Assembly: GCA_024282035.1 (NCBI GenBank)
Contig: JAMWZR010000011.1
Location: 1 to 64,000, forward strand
Direction: 5' to 3'
DNA: 64,000 nt
Origin: Nitrosomonas sp.
GTDB taxonomy: Bacteria > Pseudomonadota > Gammaproteobacteria > Burkholderiales > Nitrosomonadaceae
Shown: one piece after another, positions 52,902 to 63,590 of the stretch
Numbering within the stretch: the first letter of the stretch is position 1
Layout of the letters: each line of letters starts with the position of its first letter
The notes under the pieces: model-generated
The model's input: only the letters and a program-made list of their open reading frames with translations
What the model was told of the DNA's origin: nothing
The model's database searches: none
Program-made: the position numbers and the translations under genes

Positions 52902-54065
52902 ATGAGTGAATATCTTTTTACTTCTGAGTCCGTGTCGGAAGGACATCCTGATAAAGTAGCCGATCAAATCTCTGATGCCGTTCTAGATGCTATCCTTACA
53001 CAGGATGCTAACGCTCGTGTGGCGTGTGAAACTTTGTGTAGTACTGGATTAATAGTGCTTTCAGGCGAAATTACGACATTTGCATCGGTGGATTATAATG
53101 TCATTGCACGAGAGACGGTAAAAAATATTGGTTATACAAGCTCAAACATAGGTTTTGACTCCACAACGTGTGCAGTGCTCACGGCATTCAACAAACAGTC
53201 ACCCGATATCGCACAAGGAGTCAATCGCTCCAAAGAAGAGGAGATGGAGCAGGGAGCTGGCGATCAAGGACTCATGTTTGGTTATGCTTGTGATGAAACA
53301 CCACAATTGATGCCGATGCCTATCTTTTATGCCCATCGGCTGGTCGAGCGGCAGGCCGAACTCAGGAAGAATGGACGTCTGCCTTGGTTGCGTCCCGATG
53401 CAAAATCACAAGTATCTGTACGTTATCAGCAAGGCAAGCCGATTAGTATCGAAACTGTCGTTATTTCAACACAGCACGATCCAGATATTTCGCATCAAGC
53501 ATTGACCGAGGCGGTCATCGAGGAAATTATTAAACCTGTTTTACCGGCTGACATGGTAAGTGATCATATTAACTACCTGGTCAATCCTACAGGACGCTTT
53601 GTAGTGGGCGGGCCAATGGGGGATTGTGGATTGACGGGGCGCAAAATCATTGTGGATAGCTATGGTGGTGCAGCGCATCATGGAGGCGGTGCTTTTTCCG
53701 GAAAAGATCCATCAAAAGTAGATCGCTCAGCAACTTATGCGGGACGTTATGTAGCAAAGAATATCGTTGCAGCCGGTATTGCGAGCAAGTGTGAGGTGCA
53801 GGTGGCTTATGCCATCGGTGTTGCAAAACCCGTTTCACTGATGGTCAATACTTTTGGTACGGGTAGGATAGCAGACGAGAAAATTGTAGAACTGATCGAA
53901 AGGCATTTTGATCTGCGCCCTCGCGGCATTATCTATGCACTTGATTTGTTGCGCCCCATTTATGCAAAAACTGCTGCCTATGGACATTTCGGGCGTGAGG
54001 AAGCCGAATTTACCTGGGAAGCAACAGATAAAGCGGCACAGTTACGTGCTGATGCCGGATTATAG
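52902..54065 (+). CDS. metK: S-adenosylmethionine synthetase
   Basis: MetK makes SAM from methionine and ATP. The 387-residue protein contains [62 protein letters not shown] and [17 protein letters not shown], the usual signatures. It heads a SAM-cycle run (metK, ahcY, metF). The next gene is separated by a riboswitch, so metK and ahcY may be controlled separately. Confidence 0.98.
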   Translation: MSEYLFTSESVSEGHPDKVADQISDAVLDAILTQDANARVACETLCSTGLIVLSGEITTFASVDYNVIARETVKNIGYTSSNIGFDSTTCAVLTAFNKQSPDIAQGVNRSKEEEMEQGAGDQGLMFGYACDETPQLMPMPIFYAHRLVERQAELRKNGRLPWLRPDAKSQVSVRYQQGKPISIETVVISTQHDPDISHQALTEAVIEEIIKPVLPADMVSDHINYLVNPTGRFVVGGPMGDCGLTGRKIIVDSYGGAAHHGGGAFSGKDPSKVDRSATYAGRYVAKNIVAAGIASKCEVQVAYAIGVAKPVSLMVNTFGTGRIADEKIVELIERHFDLRPRGIIYALDLLRPIYAKTAAYGHFGREEAEFTWEATDKAAQLRADAGL

Positions 54066-54114
54066 TTTTTTCTGTTAAGCAAAATTAGCTATAGACTTGA
54101 TAAATTTTCCATAG

Positions 54115-54185
54115 TGTCGAGGGGCGCTGCGGCGGTTATGTTCCGTGAGGCTCGATATAATGGGGTATTGTTTAACGGCGCTCGT
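54115..54185 (+). promoter_or_regulatory. S-adenosylhomocysteine (SAH) riboswitch
   Basis: The leader of ahcY shows the SAH riboswitch core: TCGAGGGGCGCTGCGG, then a GTGAGGCTCGA segment closing the stem, and a downstream ACGGCGCTCG able to pair with the GGGCGC loop as the pseudoknot. These lie in the right order just before the AGGAG ribosome site. SAH binding would expose this site and raise ahcY expression when SAH builds up. Confidence 0.88.
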
Positions 54186-54205
54186 TCATATTTTAGGAGA
54201 TGATT

Positions 54206-55639
54206 ATGAACGCTGTGTTGAATCCTGATGGTAGTTTTTTCACTGATTACAAGGTGATGGATATCACGCTTGCCGAATGGGGGCGTAAAGAAATTGCCAT
54301 TGCCGAGACAGAAATGCCGGGTCTCATGGCATTACGTAAAGAATATGCCAATCAGAAGCCGTTGACGGGCGCACGTATTGCAGGTTCTCTGCACATGACG
54401 ATTCAAACGGCCGTGTTGATCGAAACTCTTGTTGCATTAGGTGCAGAGGTTCGTTGGGCATCCTGTAATATTTTTTCGACTCAAGACCATGCTGCTGCAG
54501 CTATCGCAGCCAGAAATATCCCCGTATTTGCTTACAAGGGTGAATCCTTAAAAGACTACTGGGAATACGCGCATCAGATCTTTGAATGGGCAAATGTCGG
54601 TGAATCCAGCGGCGCCAACATGATTCTCGATGATGGTGGGGATGCAACGCTGCTTTTGATTCTGGGGAGCAAGGCTGAAAAGAATCCTGCAGTCATCGCC
54701 AATCCGACGAATGAAGAAGAAGAAGCACTATTTGCTGCAATAAGCAGCAAGCTGGCGACGGATTCTACTTGGTATTCTACCAACCTGGCACGGATACGGG
54801 GGGTTACCGAGGAGACTACTACGGGTGTGCATCGCTTATATGAAATGCACAAAAATGGCGAATTGCCTTTCCCGGCATTCAATGTCAACGACTCTGTCAC
54901 AAAATCAAAATTCGACAACCTGTATGGTTGCAGAGAGTCGCTTGTAGACGGAATCAAACGTGCAACGGATGTCATGATTGCTGGAAAAATTGCAGTTGTT
55001 TGCGGCTATGGTGATGTTGGTAAGGGTTGCGCACAATCCCTGCGGGGTCTGGGTGCGACGGTATGGATCACGGAAATTGATCCAATCTGTGCTTTGCAAG
55101 CTGCAATGGAAGGTTATCGCGTTGTCACCATGGATGATGCATGCAGTCAGGCCGATATTTTCATTACTGCCACAGGCAACCTGCGTGTCATTACACATGA
55201 TCACATGCTCAAAATGAAGGATCAGGCCATTGTGTGCAATATCGGGCACTTTGATTCCGAGATAGACATTGCATCAATACAGAAATACGAGTGGGAAAAT
55301 ATCAAACCACAGGTCGACCATGTGATTTTCCCAACCGGTCGCAGAATCATCGTTCTGGCGCAAGGTCGATTGGTCAATCTGGGTTGTGCAACAGGACACC
55401 CCTCGTTTGTGATGTCCAGTTCGTTTACCAATCAGGTTTTGGCGCAAATGGAGCTGTGGCAGAATGGCGCCAATTATCAGAGAAATGTTTATGTGCTGCC
55501 GAAACACCTGGATGAGAAAGTGGCCCGGTTGCATATCGGAAAATTGGGTGCAAAGCTGACTGAGCTGACTGACGAACAAGCAAAATATCTCGGCCTGAAC
55601 AAAAATGGTCCCTTTAAGCCAGAGCTTTATCGCTATTGA
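54206..55639 (+). CDS. ahcY: S-adenosylhomocysteine hydrolase
   Basis: AhcY splits SAH into homocysteine and adenosine, removing a methyltransferase inhibitor. Features include [15 protein letters not shown], the NAD-binding [14 protein letters not shown], and the C-terminal [28 protein letters not shown] with the conserved lysine and tyrosine. The frame opens at 54200, but TTTTAGGAG overlaps that ATG; ATG 54206 has seven-base spacing and is preferred (477 residues). It is controlled by the SAH riboswitch. Confidence 0.97.
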   Translation: MNAVLNPDGSFFTDYKVMDITLAEWGRKEIAIAETEMPGLMALRKEYANQKPLTGARIAGSLHMTIQTAVLIETLVALGAEVRWASCNIFSTQDHAAAAIAARNIPVFAYKGESLKDYWEYAHQIFEWANVGESSGANMILDDGGDATLLLILGSKAEKNPAVIANPTNEEEEALFAAISSKLATDSTWYSTNLARIRGVTEETTTGVHRLYEMHKNGELPFPAFNVNDSVTKSKFDNLYGCRESLVDGIKRATDVMIAGKIAVVCGYGDVGKGCAQSLRGLGATVWITEIDPICALQAAMEGYRVVTMDDACSQADIFITATGNLRVITHDHMLKMKDQAIVCNIGHFDSEIDIASIQKYEWENIKPQVDHVIFPTGRRIIVLAQGRLVNLGCATGHPSFVMSSSFTNQVLAQMELWQNGANYQRNVYVLPKHLDEKVARLHIGKLGAKLTELTDEQAKYLGLNKNGPFKPELYRY

Positions 55640-55698
55640 TCGTTGATGGCACTATCCAGATCGTTTCGGATATTGTCATAGGATTGTCTCGCAACATT

Positions 55699-55737
55699 AC
55701 CAGAATGGGAGGCTGAACAAGCGATCGCCATTCTGGT
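55699..55737. repeat. Inverted repeat between ahcY and metF
   Basis: ACCAGAATGG and CCATTCTGGT form a perfect 10-bp stem with a 19-base loop in the 113-bp ahcY-metF gap. It ends 15 bp before the metF ATG, so it could affect read-through or metF translation. There is no T-run. Confidence 0.45.
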
Positions 55738-55752
55738 TCACAATGGCCTGCA

Positions 55753-56616
55753 ATGATGGAATCACAAAAAAAATTTTCACCCGCATTCAGCTTTGAGCTT
55801 TTTCCACCGCAGACCCCACAGGGCATAGAAAAACTTAGACAAACTCGACAACTACTGGCGCAATATCGCCCCAAGTTTTTTTCCGTGACTTTTGGTGCGG
55901 GTGGGTCTACTCGTGAGAGAACACTCGAAACAGTGCTCGAGATTCAGGCTGAAGGTCACGTAGTGGCTCCTCATCTTTCCTGTATTGGTTCCACCCAGCA
56001 GAATATCCGAAGTATTCTCGAGAAATACTACGATGCTGGAATCCGGCATATCGTGGCATTACGGGGTGATCTGCCTTCGGGCATGGCGCAAGCAGGGGAG
56101 TTTCGCTACGCCAGCGAGCTGGTTGCCTTCATTCGGCAGGAATTTGGGGCAGCCTTTCATATCGAAGTGGCTGCCTATCCGGAATACCATCCACAGGCAC
56201 GCTCTGCACAAACCGATTTCGATAATTTCCGCCGCAAAGTGGAGACGGGCGCTAATTCTGCCATTACGCAATATTTCTATAATGCGGACGCCTACTTTTA
56301 TTTTGTGGAAACTTGTGAAACAGCCGGTTTGAATATACCGATCGTTCCGGGCATCATGCCAATCAATAAATTTTCCCAATTGGTTCGCTTTTCGGATACC
56401 TGTGGTGCCGAGATTCCCCGGTGGATGCGTCGCAAATTTGAAGGATATGGTGACGACAGCGATTCCATCCAAGCGTTTGGGCTGGATGTCGTCACCGATC
56501 TCTGCGATCGGTTATTAAAGGCGGGGGCTCCCGGTTTGCATTTTTACACACTAAATTCGGCCCAGTTGTCGATTGAAATCTGGAAGCGTTTGAATCTCAG
56601 CGCAAAAGTATGTTGA
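55753..56616 (+). CDS. metF: 5,10-methylenetetrahydrofolate reductase
   Basis: MetF is an FAD enzyme that makes 5-methyltetrahydrofolate for methionine synthesis. The 287-residue protein contains FSFELFPPQTPQGIEKL, FFSVTFGAGGSTRERT, HLSCIGSTQQNIR, IVALRGDLPSG and ITQYFYNADAYFYFVE. Two ATG codons are adjacent (55753 and 55756). It follows ahcY in the order usual for betaproteobacteria and may be read from the riboswitch-controlled transcript. Confidence 0.97.
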   Translation: MMESQKKFSPAFSFELFPPQTPQGIEKLRQTRQLLAQYRPKFFSVTFGAGGSTRERTLETVLEIQAEGHVVAPHLSCIGSTQQNIRSILEKYYDAGIRHIVALRGDLPSGMAQAGEFRYASELVAFIRQEFGAAFHIEVAAYPEYHPQARSAQTDFDNFRRKVETGANSAITQYFYNADAYFYFVETCETAGLNIPIVPGIMPINKFSQLVRFSDTCGAEIPRWMRRKFEGYGDDSDSIQAFGLDVVTDLCDRLLKAGAPGLHFYTLNSAQLSIEIWKRLNLSAKVC

Positions 56617-56787
56617 TTTACTTTGTGCGGTTGAAATTTATTCTGTTGAGTTTTAAGGGTAAATATTCTTGTTAGGTAGTGTTCGTCCAGAGTACTGGTT
56701 CAGTTGAATAAGATGAACGCTATCGCGATTTTTTAACCGGTATATAATGCGCATCGATATTAAGATGTTACAAAACGAGGTTCTGAT

Positions 56788-57486
56788 ATGAATGAAACTG
56801 AAAAAAAGCCGGATAGCATGACACCGGCACAGGATGCAGTTACTGCTGATGAGGCGCCAGCCGATATTTCCACTGTCGATGCGTGTATCGCTCTTGTCCG
56901 GGAAGTCAAGGAAACGCAGCTGGAAATGATCAAAAGCAAGGATTATGATTTTGCCCCAGAATTCAAGGACATGACCATCCAGTTGTATCTGTTTGGTGTG
57001 ATGTGGAAATGTGCGGAAAATTTGGGGCATGCGACTGATGAAGCCCGTGAACTGGCTTTCACAGCGTTGGGTAAGATGTTTCTGCAGGATCGCATGGATA
57101 AACGTAAAGTGCCAAAGCGTATCGAGTTTCTCAGGAAAATGTCCAAGCTGGAAGAAGACCACAATGCATTGGCGGTTGCCATCGGATACGAATCGCAACC
57201 TGGTGATACCAGTCTGGCAGAGTTATTCGATCACTATGTCGACGACATGCAGGTTTCCGGAGATTTCTGGCGACTTTACGATCGTGGGCGGAAAATCATG
57301 ATGTATGGCGGTTTATTCATCATATTCGTGGTGATCTGGTTCGTAACCATTTTTATGCCAGGAAATAGTGTCATTTCCGTTCTGGCGGCTGCCTTGATTT
57401 TAGCTGCGCTGTTTGTAATACCCGTGTTCCTGATTGGTGTGGTCATTTATCGTTCGAAGATGAAAAAATTCAAGCAAGCAAATTGA
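56788..57486 (+). CDS. Membrane-anchored protein of unknown function
   Basis: The 232-residue protein has a hydrophilic N-terminal part of about 165 residues, rich in Lys and Glu and probably helical, then two membrane helices (about 170-190 and 195-222) and a basic tail. The cytoplasmic domain likely faces inward. GAGGTT precedes the ATG. No known family is recognised, and the neighbours (metF and folD) give no clear link. Confidence 0.7.
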   Translation: MNETEKKPDSMTPAQDAVTADEAPADISTVDACIALVREVKETQLEMIKSKDYDFAPEFKDMTIQLYLFGVMWKCAENLGHATDEARELAFTALGKMFLQDRMDKRKVPKRIEFLRKMSKLEEDHNALAVAIGYESQPGDTSLAELFDHYVDDMQVSGDFWRLYDRGRKIMMYGGLFIIFVVIWFVTIFMPGNSVISVLAAALILAALFVIPVFLIGVVIYRSKMKKFKQAN

Positions 57487-57566
57487 CATGCCAAAATATG
57501 ATCTTTAGCCGGCTTGAGTGCGGAAATTTGGTTTCATCGGTCTAATCATCAACTACTGATTTGAGA

Positions 57567-58436
57567 ATGAGTGCTTTGATTCTGGATGGTAAACAAATTG
57601 CAGCGTCGGTGCGTGCGGAATGGAAGCTGCGTGCCGAGAAATTGACACAACAGGGTACCAAACCTGGACTGGCGGTCATTATCGTGGGTGATGATCCAGC
57701 ATCGGCACTGTATGTAAAAAACAAGATCAAGGCTTGTAATGAGACTGGCATCTATTCGGAAGTGCACAGTTTCGGCGGAAGTGTCGAGCAGCAAAAGGTT
57801 CTGGATTGTATTCAGGCACTCAATCAAAATGTCCATATTCATGGCATCCTGGTGCAACTACCTCTGCCGCCGCAATTCGAGAATAATCGTGTGATCACTT
57901 CGATTGCAGTCGAGAAGGATGTGGATGGTTTTCATTTTTACAATGTGGGCGCCTTGGTTACCGGTAATACCATCTTTTCTCCTTGCACACCGTATGGCGT
58001 GATGGTCATGCTGGAACGCAACGGCATTGCTGTGGAAGGTAAGCATGCAGTGGTGATCGGACGCAGTAATATTGTGGGTAAACCCATGGCCATGATGCTG
58101 CTGGAAAAAGGCGCAACCGTCACCATTTGTACATCCAGAACTCGCAATCTGCCGGAATTTACAAAAAATGCAGATATCCTGGTTGTGGCAACCGGCAAGC
58201 CACGCATGGTTACAGCGGCGATGGTCAAACCGGGAGCAGTAGTCATTGATGTAGGCATCAATCGACTCGCAGATGGAAAACTCTGTGGCGATGTCGATTA
58301 TGAAGCAGTGAAAGCAGTCGCAGGTCATATTACCCCGGTACCAGGTGGGGTAGGGCCTATGACCATTACCATGCTGCTCTGCAATACCATTTTAGCTGCC
58401 GAGCGCGCACAAGCGGGAATTCAGGTCAAGTTCTGA
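57567..58436 (+). CDS. folD: Methylenetetrahydrofolate dehydrogenase/cyclohydrolase
   Basis: FolD interconverts methylene-, methenyl- and formyl-tetrahydrofolate. Seen are [17 protein letters not shown] (catalytic lysine region), [12 protein letters not shown], the NADP-binding [18 protein letters not shown] and the C-terminal [18 protein letters not shown] 57567 gives 289 residues; the frame also has a TTG two codons earlier. It lies 12 bp before aceE, an unusual partner, so folate and pyruvate genes may share a transcript. Confidence 0.97.
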   Translation: MSALILDGKQIAASVRAEWKLRAEKLTQQGTKPGLAVIIVGDDPASALYVKNKIKACNETGIYSEVHSFGGSVEQQKVLDCIQALNQNVHIHGILVQLPLPPQFENNRVITSIAVEKDVDGFHFYNVGALVTGNTIFSPCTPYGVMVMLERNGIAVEGKHAVVIGRSNIVGKPMAMMLLEKGATVTICTSRTRNLPEFTKNADILVVATGKPRMVTAAMVKPGAVVIDVGINRLADGKLCGDVDYEAVKAVAGHITPVPGGVGPMTITMLLCNTILAAERAQAGIQVKF

Positions 58437-58448
58437 CGGGAGGTGCCA

Positions 58449-61115
58449 GTGAATTTGGACAAGCAACCGGATATCGATCCACAGGAAACGCAAGAATGGC
58501 TGGATGCACTGGATTCAGTGATCGTCAACGCGGGTAGCGATCGCGCACATTTCCTGCTGGAACAACTGGTCGAGAAAGCACGTCGCTCAGGGGCTTATTT
58601 GCCTTACAGTGCAACCACGGCCTACGTTAATACCATACCTACAGGCAAGGAGGAGCGATCTCCGGGCAATAACGCCATCGAGCATCGCATTCGTTCCTAT
58701 GTGCGTTGGAATGCCATGGCCATGGTATTGCGCGCCAACATGGATACCAATGTCGGAGGGCATATCGCCAGTTTTGCATCGGCAGCGACACTGTACGATG
58801 TAGGTTACAACCATTTCTGGCATGCACCGAGCGAAACGCATGGGGGTGACCTGGTTTATGTTCAGGGACATTCGTCTCCTGGAGCCTATGCCTATGCATT
58901 TTTGTCTGGAGAACTGACTCAGGAGCAATTGGACAATTTTCGTCAGGAAGTTGGTGGCAATGGCCTGTCGTCCTATCCTCACCCCTGGTTGATGCCGAAT
59001 TTCTGGCAATTTCCTACGGTATCCATGGGATTGGGACCGCTAATGGCAATCTACCAGGCGCGTTTCATGAAGTATCTGGGTAGCCGTGGCTTGGTCAATA
59101 CACAGGGCCGCAAAGTCTGGGCATTCATGGGTGATGGCGAAATGGATGAACCGGAATCGCTTGGTGCCATATCGTTGGCTTCCCGCGAGAATCTCGATAA
59201 TCTGATTTTTGTCGTGAATTGCAATCTGCAGCGACTGGATGGTCCGGTACGTGGAAATAGCAAAATCATCCAGGAACTGGAAGGTGCTTTCCGCGGAGCA
59301 GGTTGGAATGTCATCAAGGTGATCTGGGGTTCCTACTGGGATCCACTGCTGGCCAAAGATACCAAAGGATTGCTACAAAAACGCATGATGGAATGTGTCG
59401 ATGGTGAGTATCAAAATTTCAAGGCCAGAGATGGCGCTTACGTGCGCGAGCATTTTTTTGGCAAGTATCCAGAGCTACTGGAGATGGTTGCCAATATGTC
59501 AGACGATGACATCTGGCGATTGAATCGCGGGGGACACGACCCATATAAGGTCTATGCGGCTTACGCTTCAGCAGTGAAGCACACCGGTCAACCTACAGTG
59601 ATACTGGCCAAAACCATCAAGGGCTACGGCATGGGTGAATCTGGTGAGGCACAGAACATCACGCATCAGCAGAAAAAAATGGGTACGACCTCGTTAAAGG
59701 CATTTCGCAACCGTTTTGGTCTGGACGTTCCAGACGACGAGATTGATGATGTGCCTTATCTGACTTTTGCCAAGGACTCTCCGGAGTTTATTTACCTGCA
59801 GGAGCGGCGTCAGTCGCTTGGTGGGGCTTTTCATCATCGCAAAAGCAGTGCTCAACCCTTGCAGGTGCTGCCACTCTCGGCATTTGAATCATTGCTCAAG
59901 GCAAGTGGAGAGGGACGTGAATCGTCAACTACTATGGCGTTTGTGCGCATCCTCAACATTCTGGTCAAGGACAAACAGATCGGCAAACATGTCGTGCCGA
60001 TCGTGGCTGACGAGTCACGAACGTTTGGCATGGAGGGCATGTTTCGGCAGCTCGGCATCTGGTCTTCTATGGGGCAGCTATACACGCCGCAGGATGCCGA
60101 TCAGTTGATGTACTACAAGGAAGACAAGCACGGACAAATTCTGCAAGAAGGTATTTGTGAGGCAGGTGCCATGTCATCCTGGATTGCAGCGGCGACGGCT
60201 TACAGTACACATGGTATACAGATGATTCCGTTTTTTATTTTCTATTCCATGTTTGGCTTCCAGCGTATCGGCGATCTGGCCTGGGCAGCGGGTGACATGC
60301 GTTGTCGCGGTTTTTTGCTGGGTGGAACGGCAGGACGTACGACGCTGAATGGAGAAGGGTTGCAACACGAGGATGGGCACAGTCATGTGGTGGCATCGAC
60401 CATCCCCAATTGTGTCGCATACGATCCGGCCTTTGCCTACGAATTGGCGGTGATCATTCAGGACGGACTACGTCGAATGTATCAGGATCAGCAGGACGTT
60501 TATTACTATATAACCGTCATGAACGAAAACTACACGCATCCTGCAATGCCCGCTGGTGTCGAACAGGATATTCTGAAAGGAATGTATCTGTTCCGGGATG
60601 GAGGAGGGGAGCAGAATGAACCATGTGTGCAATTGCTGGGTGCGGGCACCATCTTGCGTGAGGTCATTGCTGCAGCAGACATATTGAAAGAGCAATATCA
60701 CGTTAATGCCGACATCTGGAGTGTTACCAGTTTCAATGAACTGCGTCGCGAGGCACTCAAGGTTGCGCGCTGGAATATGTTGCACCCGCAGCAACCGGCA
60801 CAATCGTCTCATGTGGAAAATTGTCTCTGGGGACGTAATGGACCGGTTATTGCTGCAACGGATTATATGAAAATCTATGCCGACCAGATTCGCGAGTTTG
60901 TGCCAGGTGTTTATCGGGTTCTGGGTACGGATGGATTTGGACGCTCGGATACGCGTCAGAAACTGCGACACTTTTTCGAAGTCGATCGTTTTTTCATTGT
61001 CATTGCAGCGTTGAAAGCACTGGCCGATGCAGGAAAAGTGCCTGCCCAGATCGTAGCCGAGGCGATGGAGAAACTGGATATTGATCCAGAAAAAACCAAT
61101 CCCATGGTCAGTTGA
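58449..61115 (+). CDS. aceE: Pyruvate dehydrogenase E1 component (homodimeric)
   Basis: AceE decarboxylates pyruvate with thiamine diphosphate and acetylates E2. The 888-residue protein shows VGGHIASFASAATLYDVGYNHFW, the ThDP motif GDGEMDEPESLGA ending in NCNLQRLDGPVRGN, and FGFQRIGDLAWAAGDMR. The start is GTG 58449, because GGGAGG at 58438-58443 overlaps the earlier GTG at 58443. aceF follows by 60 bp; E3 is probably the lpdA product from 8.3 kb. Confidence 0.96.
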   Translation: MNLDKQPDIDPQETQEWLDALDSVIVNAGSDRAHFLLEQLVEKARRSGAYLPYSATTAYVNTIPTGKEERSPGNNAIEHRIRSYVRWNAMAMVLRANMDTNVGGHIASFASAATLYDVGYNHFWHAPSETHGGDLVYVQGHSSPGAYAYAFLSGELTQEQLDNFRQEVGGNGLSSYPHPWLMPNFWQFPTVSMGLGPLMAIYQARFMKYLGSRGLVNTQGRKVWAFMGDGEMDEPESLGAISLASRENLDNLIFVVNCNLQRLDGPVRGNSKIIQELEGAFRGAGWNVIKVIWGSYWDPLLAKDTKGLLQKRMMECVDGEYQNFKARDGAYVREHFFGKYPELLEMVANMSDDDIWRLNRGGHDPYKVYAAYASAVKHTGQPTVILAKTIKGYGMGESGEAQNITHQQKKMGTTSLKAFRNRFGLDVPDDEIDDVPYLTFAKDSPEFIYLQERRQSLGGAFHHRKSSAQPLQVLPLSAFESLLKASGEGRESSTTMAFVRILNILVKDKQIGKHVVPIVADESRTFGMEGMFRQLGIWSSMGQLYTPQDADQLMYYKEDKHGQILQEGICEAGAMSSWIAAATAYSTHGIQMIPFFIFYSMFGFQRIGDLAWAAGDMRCRGFLLGGTAGRTTLNGEGLQHEDGHSHVVASTIPNCVAYDPAFAYELAVIIQDGLRRMYQDQQDVYYYITVMNENYTHPAMPAGVEQDILKGMYLFRDGGGEQNEPCVQLLGAGTILREVIAAADILKEQYHVNADIWSVTSFNELRREALKVARWNMLHPQQPAQSSHVENCLWGRNGPVIAATDYMKIYADQIREFVPGVYRVLGTDGFGRSDTRQKLRHFFEVDRFFIVIAALKALADAGKVPAQIVAEAMEKLDIDPEKTNPMVS

Positions 61116-61175
61116 TGCAGCGCAGGTTATTTCAGACAGGACTTATATTATCGTCATCAATCCTACGAGGTTGCC

Positions 61176-62498
61176 GTGGCTGAGTTAAAAAAAGTATTCA
61201 TTCCGGATATTGGTGATTTCAAGGATGTTCCCGTCATTGAAGTGCTGGTTAAAAACGGGGATAGCGTACAGGCCGAAGATTCGCTGGTAACGCTGGAGTC
61301 GGACAAGGCAACAATCGAGGTGCCATCGCCTTATGCTGGTCAGGTGAGGGAAATTTTCGTCAAGGCAGGTGACAAGGTGTCCGAAGGTACGGCCATTCTA
61401 GCGATTGAAACGGTATCGGCACAACCCGCACAACTGACACAGCAATCCGACCAGGTATCTCCCTCCTCAACTGCCGATCGAAAGGTCGCTGATGAAAAAC
61501 AGACTACTACCCCGCAAATTGCTGCTTCGGTGAGTCAAGGCAAACCACCTGTCGCTTCCTCCGATGCTGTGCTGCCTGTGTCGACCAAAGCTCACGCCAG
61601 CCCTTCGATTCGCCGCTTTGCGCGTGAACTGGGTGTCAATCTCGAACGGATTACTGGCAGTGGTCCTAAGCATCGCATCCTCAAGGAGGATGTACAGGCT
61701 TACGTCAAAACCGAGTTGTCGAAGCTGCGTAACGCTGGAAGTGGGGCAGAACTGAATCTGTTGCCTTGGCCACAAGTCAATTTTGCCAAATTTGGTCCCG
61801 TTGAGTTGCAATCACTGGCTCGTATCAGGCAGATCTCGGGGGCTAACTTGCACCGCAACTGGGTCATGATTCCGCATGTTACCCAGTTCGATGAAGCGGA
61901 TATCACCGATCTCGAAGCATTACGCCAGGAATCGAACAAACCTGGCGCCAGCAACAAGGTTAAATTGACGTTGTTGGCTTTCCTGATGAAGGCATTGATT
62001 GCGCCACTCAAAAAATATCCTGAATTCAACGCATCGCTGGATAACAGCGTTGAAGGGGAAACCAATCTGATCATCAAGCATTATTTCCATATCGGATTTG
62101 CCGTGGATACGGTCAATGGACTGGTTGTGCCGGTCATCAGGGATGTAGATCAGAAGGGTATCATTACGATTGCCGAAGAATTATCCAGATTGTCGTCCCT
62201 GGCGCGTGAAGGCAAATTGAAACCGATAGACATGCAGGGCGCCAGTTTTACTGTCTCCAGCCTGGGTGGAATAGGCGGTACGGCCTTCACGCCGATCATT
62301 AACGCACCCGAGGTGGCTATACTGGGAGTTTCCAAAGCCACGATGAAGCCGGTTTATCAGGGCGACCGGTTTGTTCCCCGGTTGATGCTGCCACTTTCCC
62401 TATCTTACGACCATCGTGTCATTGATGGCGCAACTGCTGCCCGTTTTACCACACTGCTTTCCGAAGTGCTGTCGGACATGCGTCTGGCGTTGCTCTGA
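61176..62498 (+). CDS. aceF: Pyruvate dehydrogenase E2, dihydrolipoyl acetyltransferase
   Basis: AceF carries acetyl groups on lipoyl lysine to CoA. The 440 residues form one lipoyl domain (lysine in LESDKATIEVPSPYAG), a Ser/Gln/Thr-rich linker, an E3/E1-binding domain (ASPSIRRFARELGVNLERITGSGPKHRILKED region) and a catalytic domain ending in SLSYDHRVIDGATAARF. A GTG start with ACGAGG before it is used. Many homologues have two or three lipoyl domains; this has one. Confidence 0.96.
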   Translation: MAELKKVFIPDIGDFKDVPVIEVLVKNGDSVQAEDSLVTLESDKATIEVPSPYAGQVREIFVKAGDKVSEGTAILAIETVSAQPAQLTQQSDQVSPSSTADRKVADEKQTTTPQIAASVSQGKPPVASSDAVLPVSTKAHASPSIRRFARELGVNLERITGSGPKHRILKEDVQAYVKTELSKLRNAGSGAELNLLPWPQVNFAKFGPVELQSLARIRQISGANLHRNWVMIPHVTQFDEADITDLEALRQESNKPGASNKVKLTLLAFLMKALIAPLKKYPEFNASLDNSVEGETNLIIKHYFHIGFAVDTVNGLVVPVIRDVDQKGIITIAEELSRLSSLAREGKLKPIDMQGASFTVSSLGGIGGTAFTPIINAPEVAILGVSKATMKPVYQGDRFVPRLMLPLSLSYDHRVIDGATAARFTTLLSEVLSDMRLALL

Positions 62499-62527
62499 TG
62501 CCGGTCTCCTGTTCTCTCCGGCAGTAA

Positions 62528-63205
62528 ATGGATACGACTGAATCGCTTTCGGCAATTGGTATTTATGGAGGGACATTTGATCCGATCCACTATGGCCATT
62601 TGCGTATGGCCGAAGAATTGGCCGACATCATTGGACTGCAACGCGTGATTTTTGTACCTTCCGGATCGCCACGCTTGCGTGCAGCGCCGGCAGCAGCCAG
62701 AATGGCCCGATCGGAGATGGTGCGGCTAGCAATTCAGGACAACGACAGATTTGCCGTCGATGAAAGGGAAATCAATCGCCCAGGTATCAGTACCACAATC
62801 GAGTCATTACGGGAATTCAGGGCGGAATTCGGTTCCCGTGTTGCACTTTGCTTTATCATCGGAGCCGATGCTTTTCTGAAAATCGATCAGTGGCATGAGT
62901 GGCGAGCACTATTTCATGTGTGCCATTTTGTCATTGTTTCGCGCCCAGGCTATGCGCCGGTCGATGATCGATTCATTTGCTCCGGAGACATTGAGTCCGA
63001 ATGGACCCAACGCCGTATTTTCAGTGCTGATGACTTGAAATTGCAACCAGCTGGTTATATTTTCACTCCAAGGACATCGCGACTGGAGATTTCTGCCTCA
63101 CAGATTCGCGATCTGGCGGGTAACGGTAAAAGCCCGCGCTATTTGTTGCCAGAAGTGGTTGCAGATTATATTCGATTAAATTCTTTATATATTGAGAAAG
63201 CATGA
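62528..63205 (+). CDS. nadD: Nicotinate-nucleotide adenylyltransferase
   Basis: NadD adenylates nicotinate mononucleotide in NAD synthesis. The 225-residue protein has GIYGGTFDPIHYGHLRMAEE (nucleotidyltransferase HxGH-type motif), a central IIGADAFLKIDQWHEW and the C-terminal ISASQIRDL. It overlaps rsfS by four bases; the nadD-rsfS-rlmH order is common in proteobacteria. Confidence 0.97.
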   Translation: MDTTESLSAIGIYGGTFDPIHYGHLRMAEELADIIGLQRVIFVPSGSPRLRAAPAAARMARSEMVRLAIQDNDRFAVDEREINRPGISTTIESLREFRAEFGSRVALCFIIGADAFLKIDQWHEWRALFHVCHFVIVSRPGYAPVDDRFICSGDIESEWTQRRIFSADDLKLQPAGYIFTPRTSRLEISASQIRDLAGNGKSPRYLLPEVVADYIRLNSLYIEKA

Positions 63206-63540
63206 ATTCACAAAAACTGGTCGAAATCATCGTTGATGCACTTGAGGATATCAAGGCCCACGATATCGACATCATCAATGTTGCAAAAATAACTTCGCTG
63301 TTTGAATTTATCGTCATTGCCAGTGCCGATTCGACTCGCCAGACCAAGTCTCTGGCTTTTCATGTGCAGGAGAAAGTAAAAGCTGCGGGCGGAAAAGTGC
63401 ATAGCATAGAAGGTGAGCAAACGGGGGAATGGGTGCTGGTGGATGCCGGTGAAGTGATCGTGCATATCATGTTGCCTGTCGCACGGGAACATTACAATCT
63501 TCGCGCGCTTTGGTCACAACCTACCAGCTCTACGCTCTGA
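63202..63540 (+). CDS. rsfS: Ribosomal silencing factor RsfS
   Basis: RsfS binds ribosomal protein L14 and blocks joining of the subunits when nutrients are low. The 112-residue protein contains DALEDIKAHDIDIINVAKIT, FEFIVIASADSTRQTKSLA and the EGEQTGEWVLVDAGEVIVHI signature. Its ATG overlaps the nadD stop, showing translational coupling. Confidence 0.97.
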   Translation: MNSQKLVEIIVDALEDIKAHDIDIINVAKITSLFEFIVIASADSTRQTKSLAFHVQEKVKAAGGKVHSIEGEQTGEWVLVDAGEVIVHIMLPVAREHYNLRALWSQPTSSTL

Positions 63541-63590
63541 TCTCTGATGGTATTTGAATCAACAACCAGTGTGGATGACGATTATCGGAC

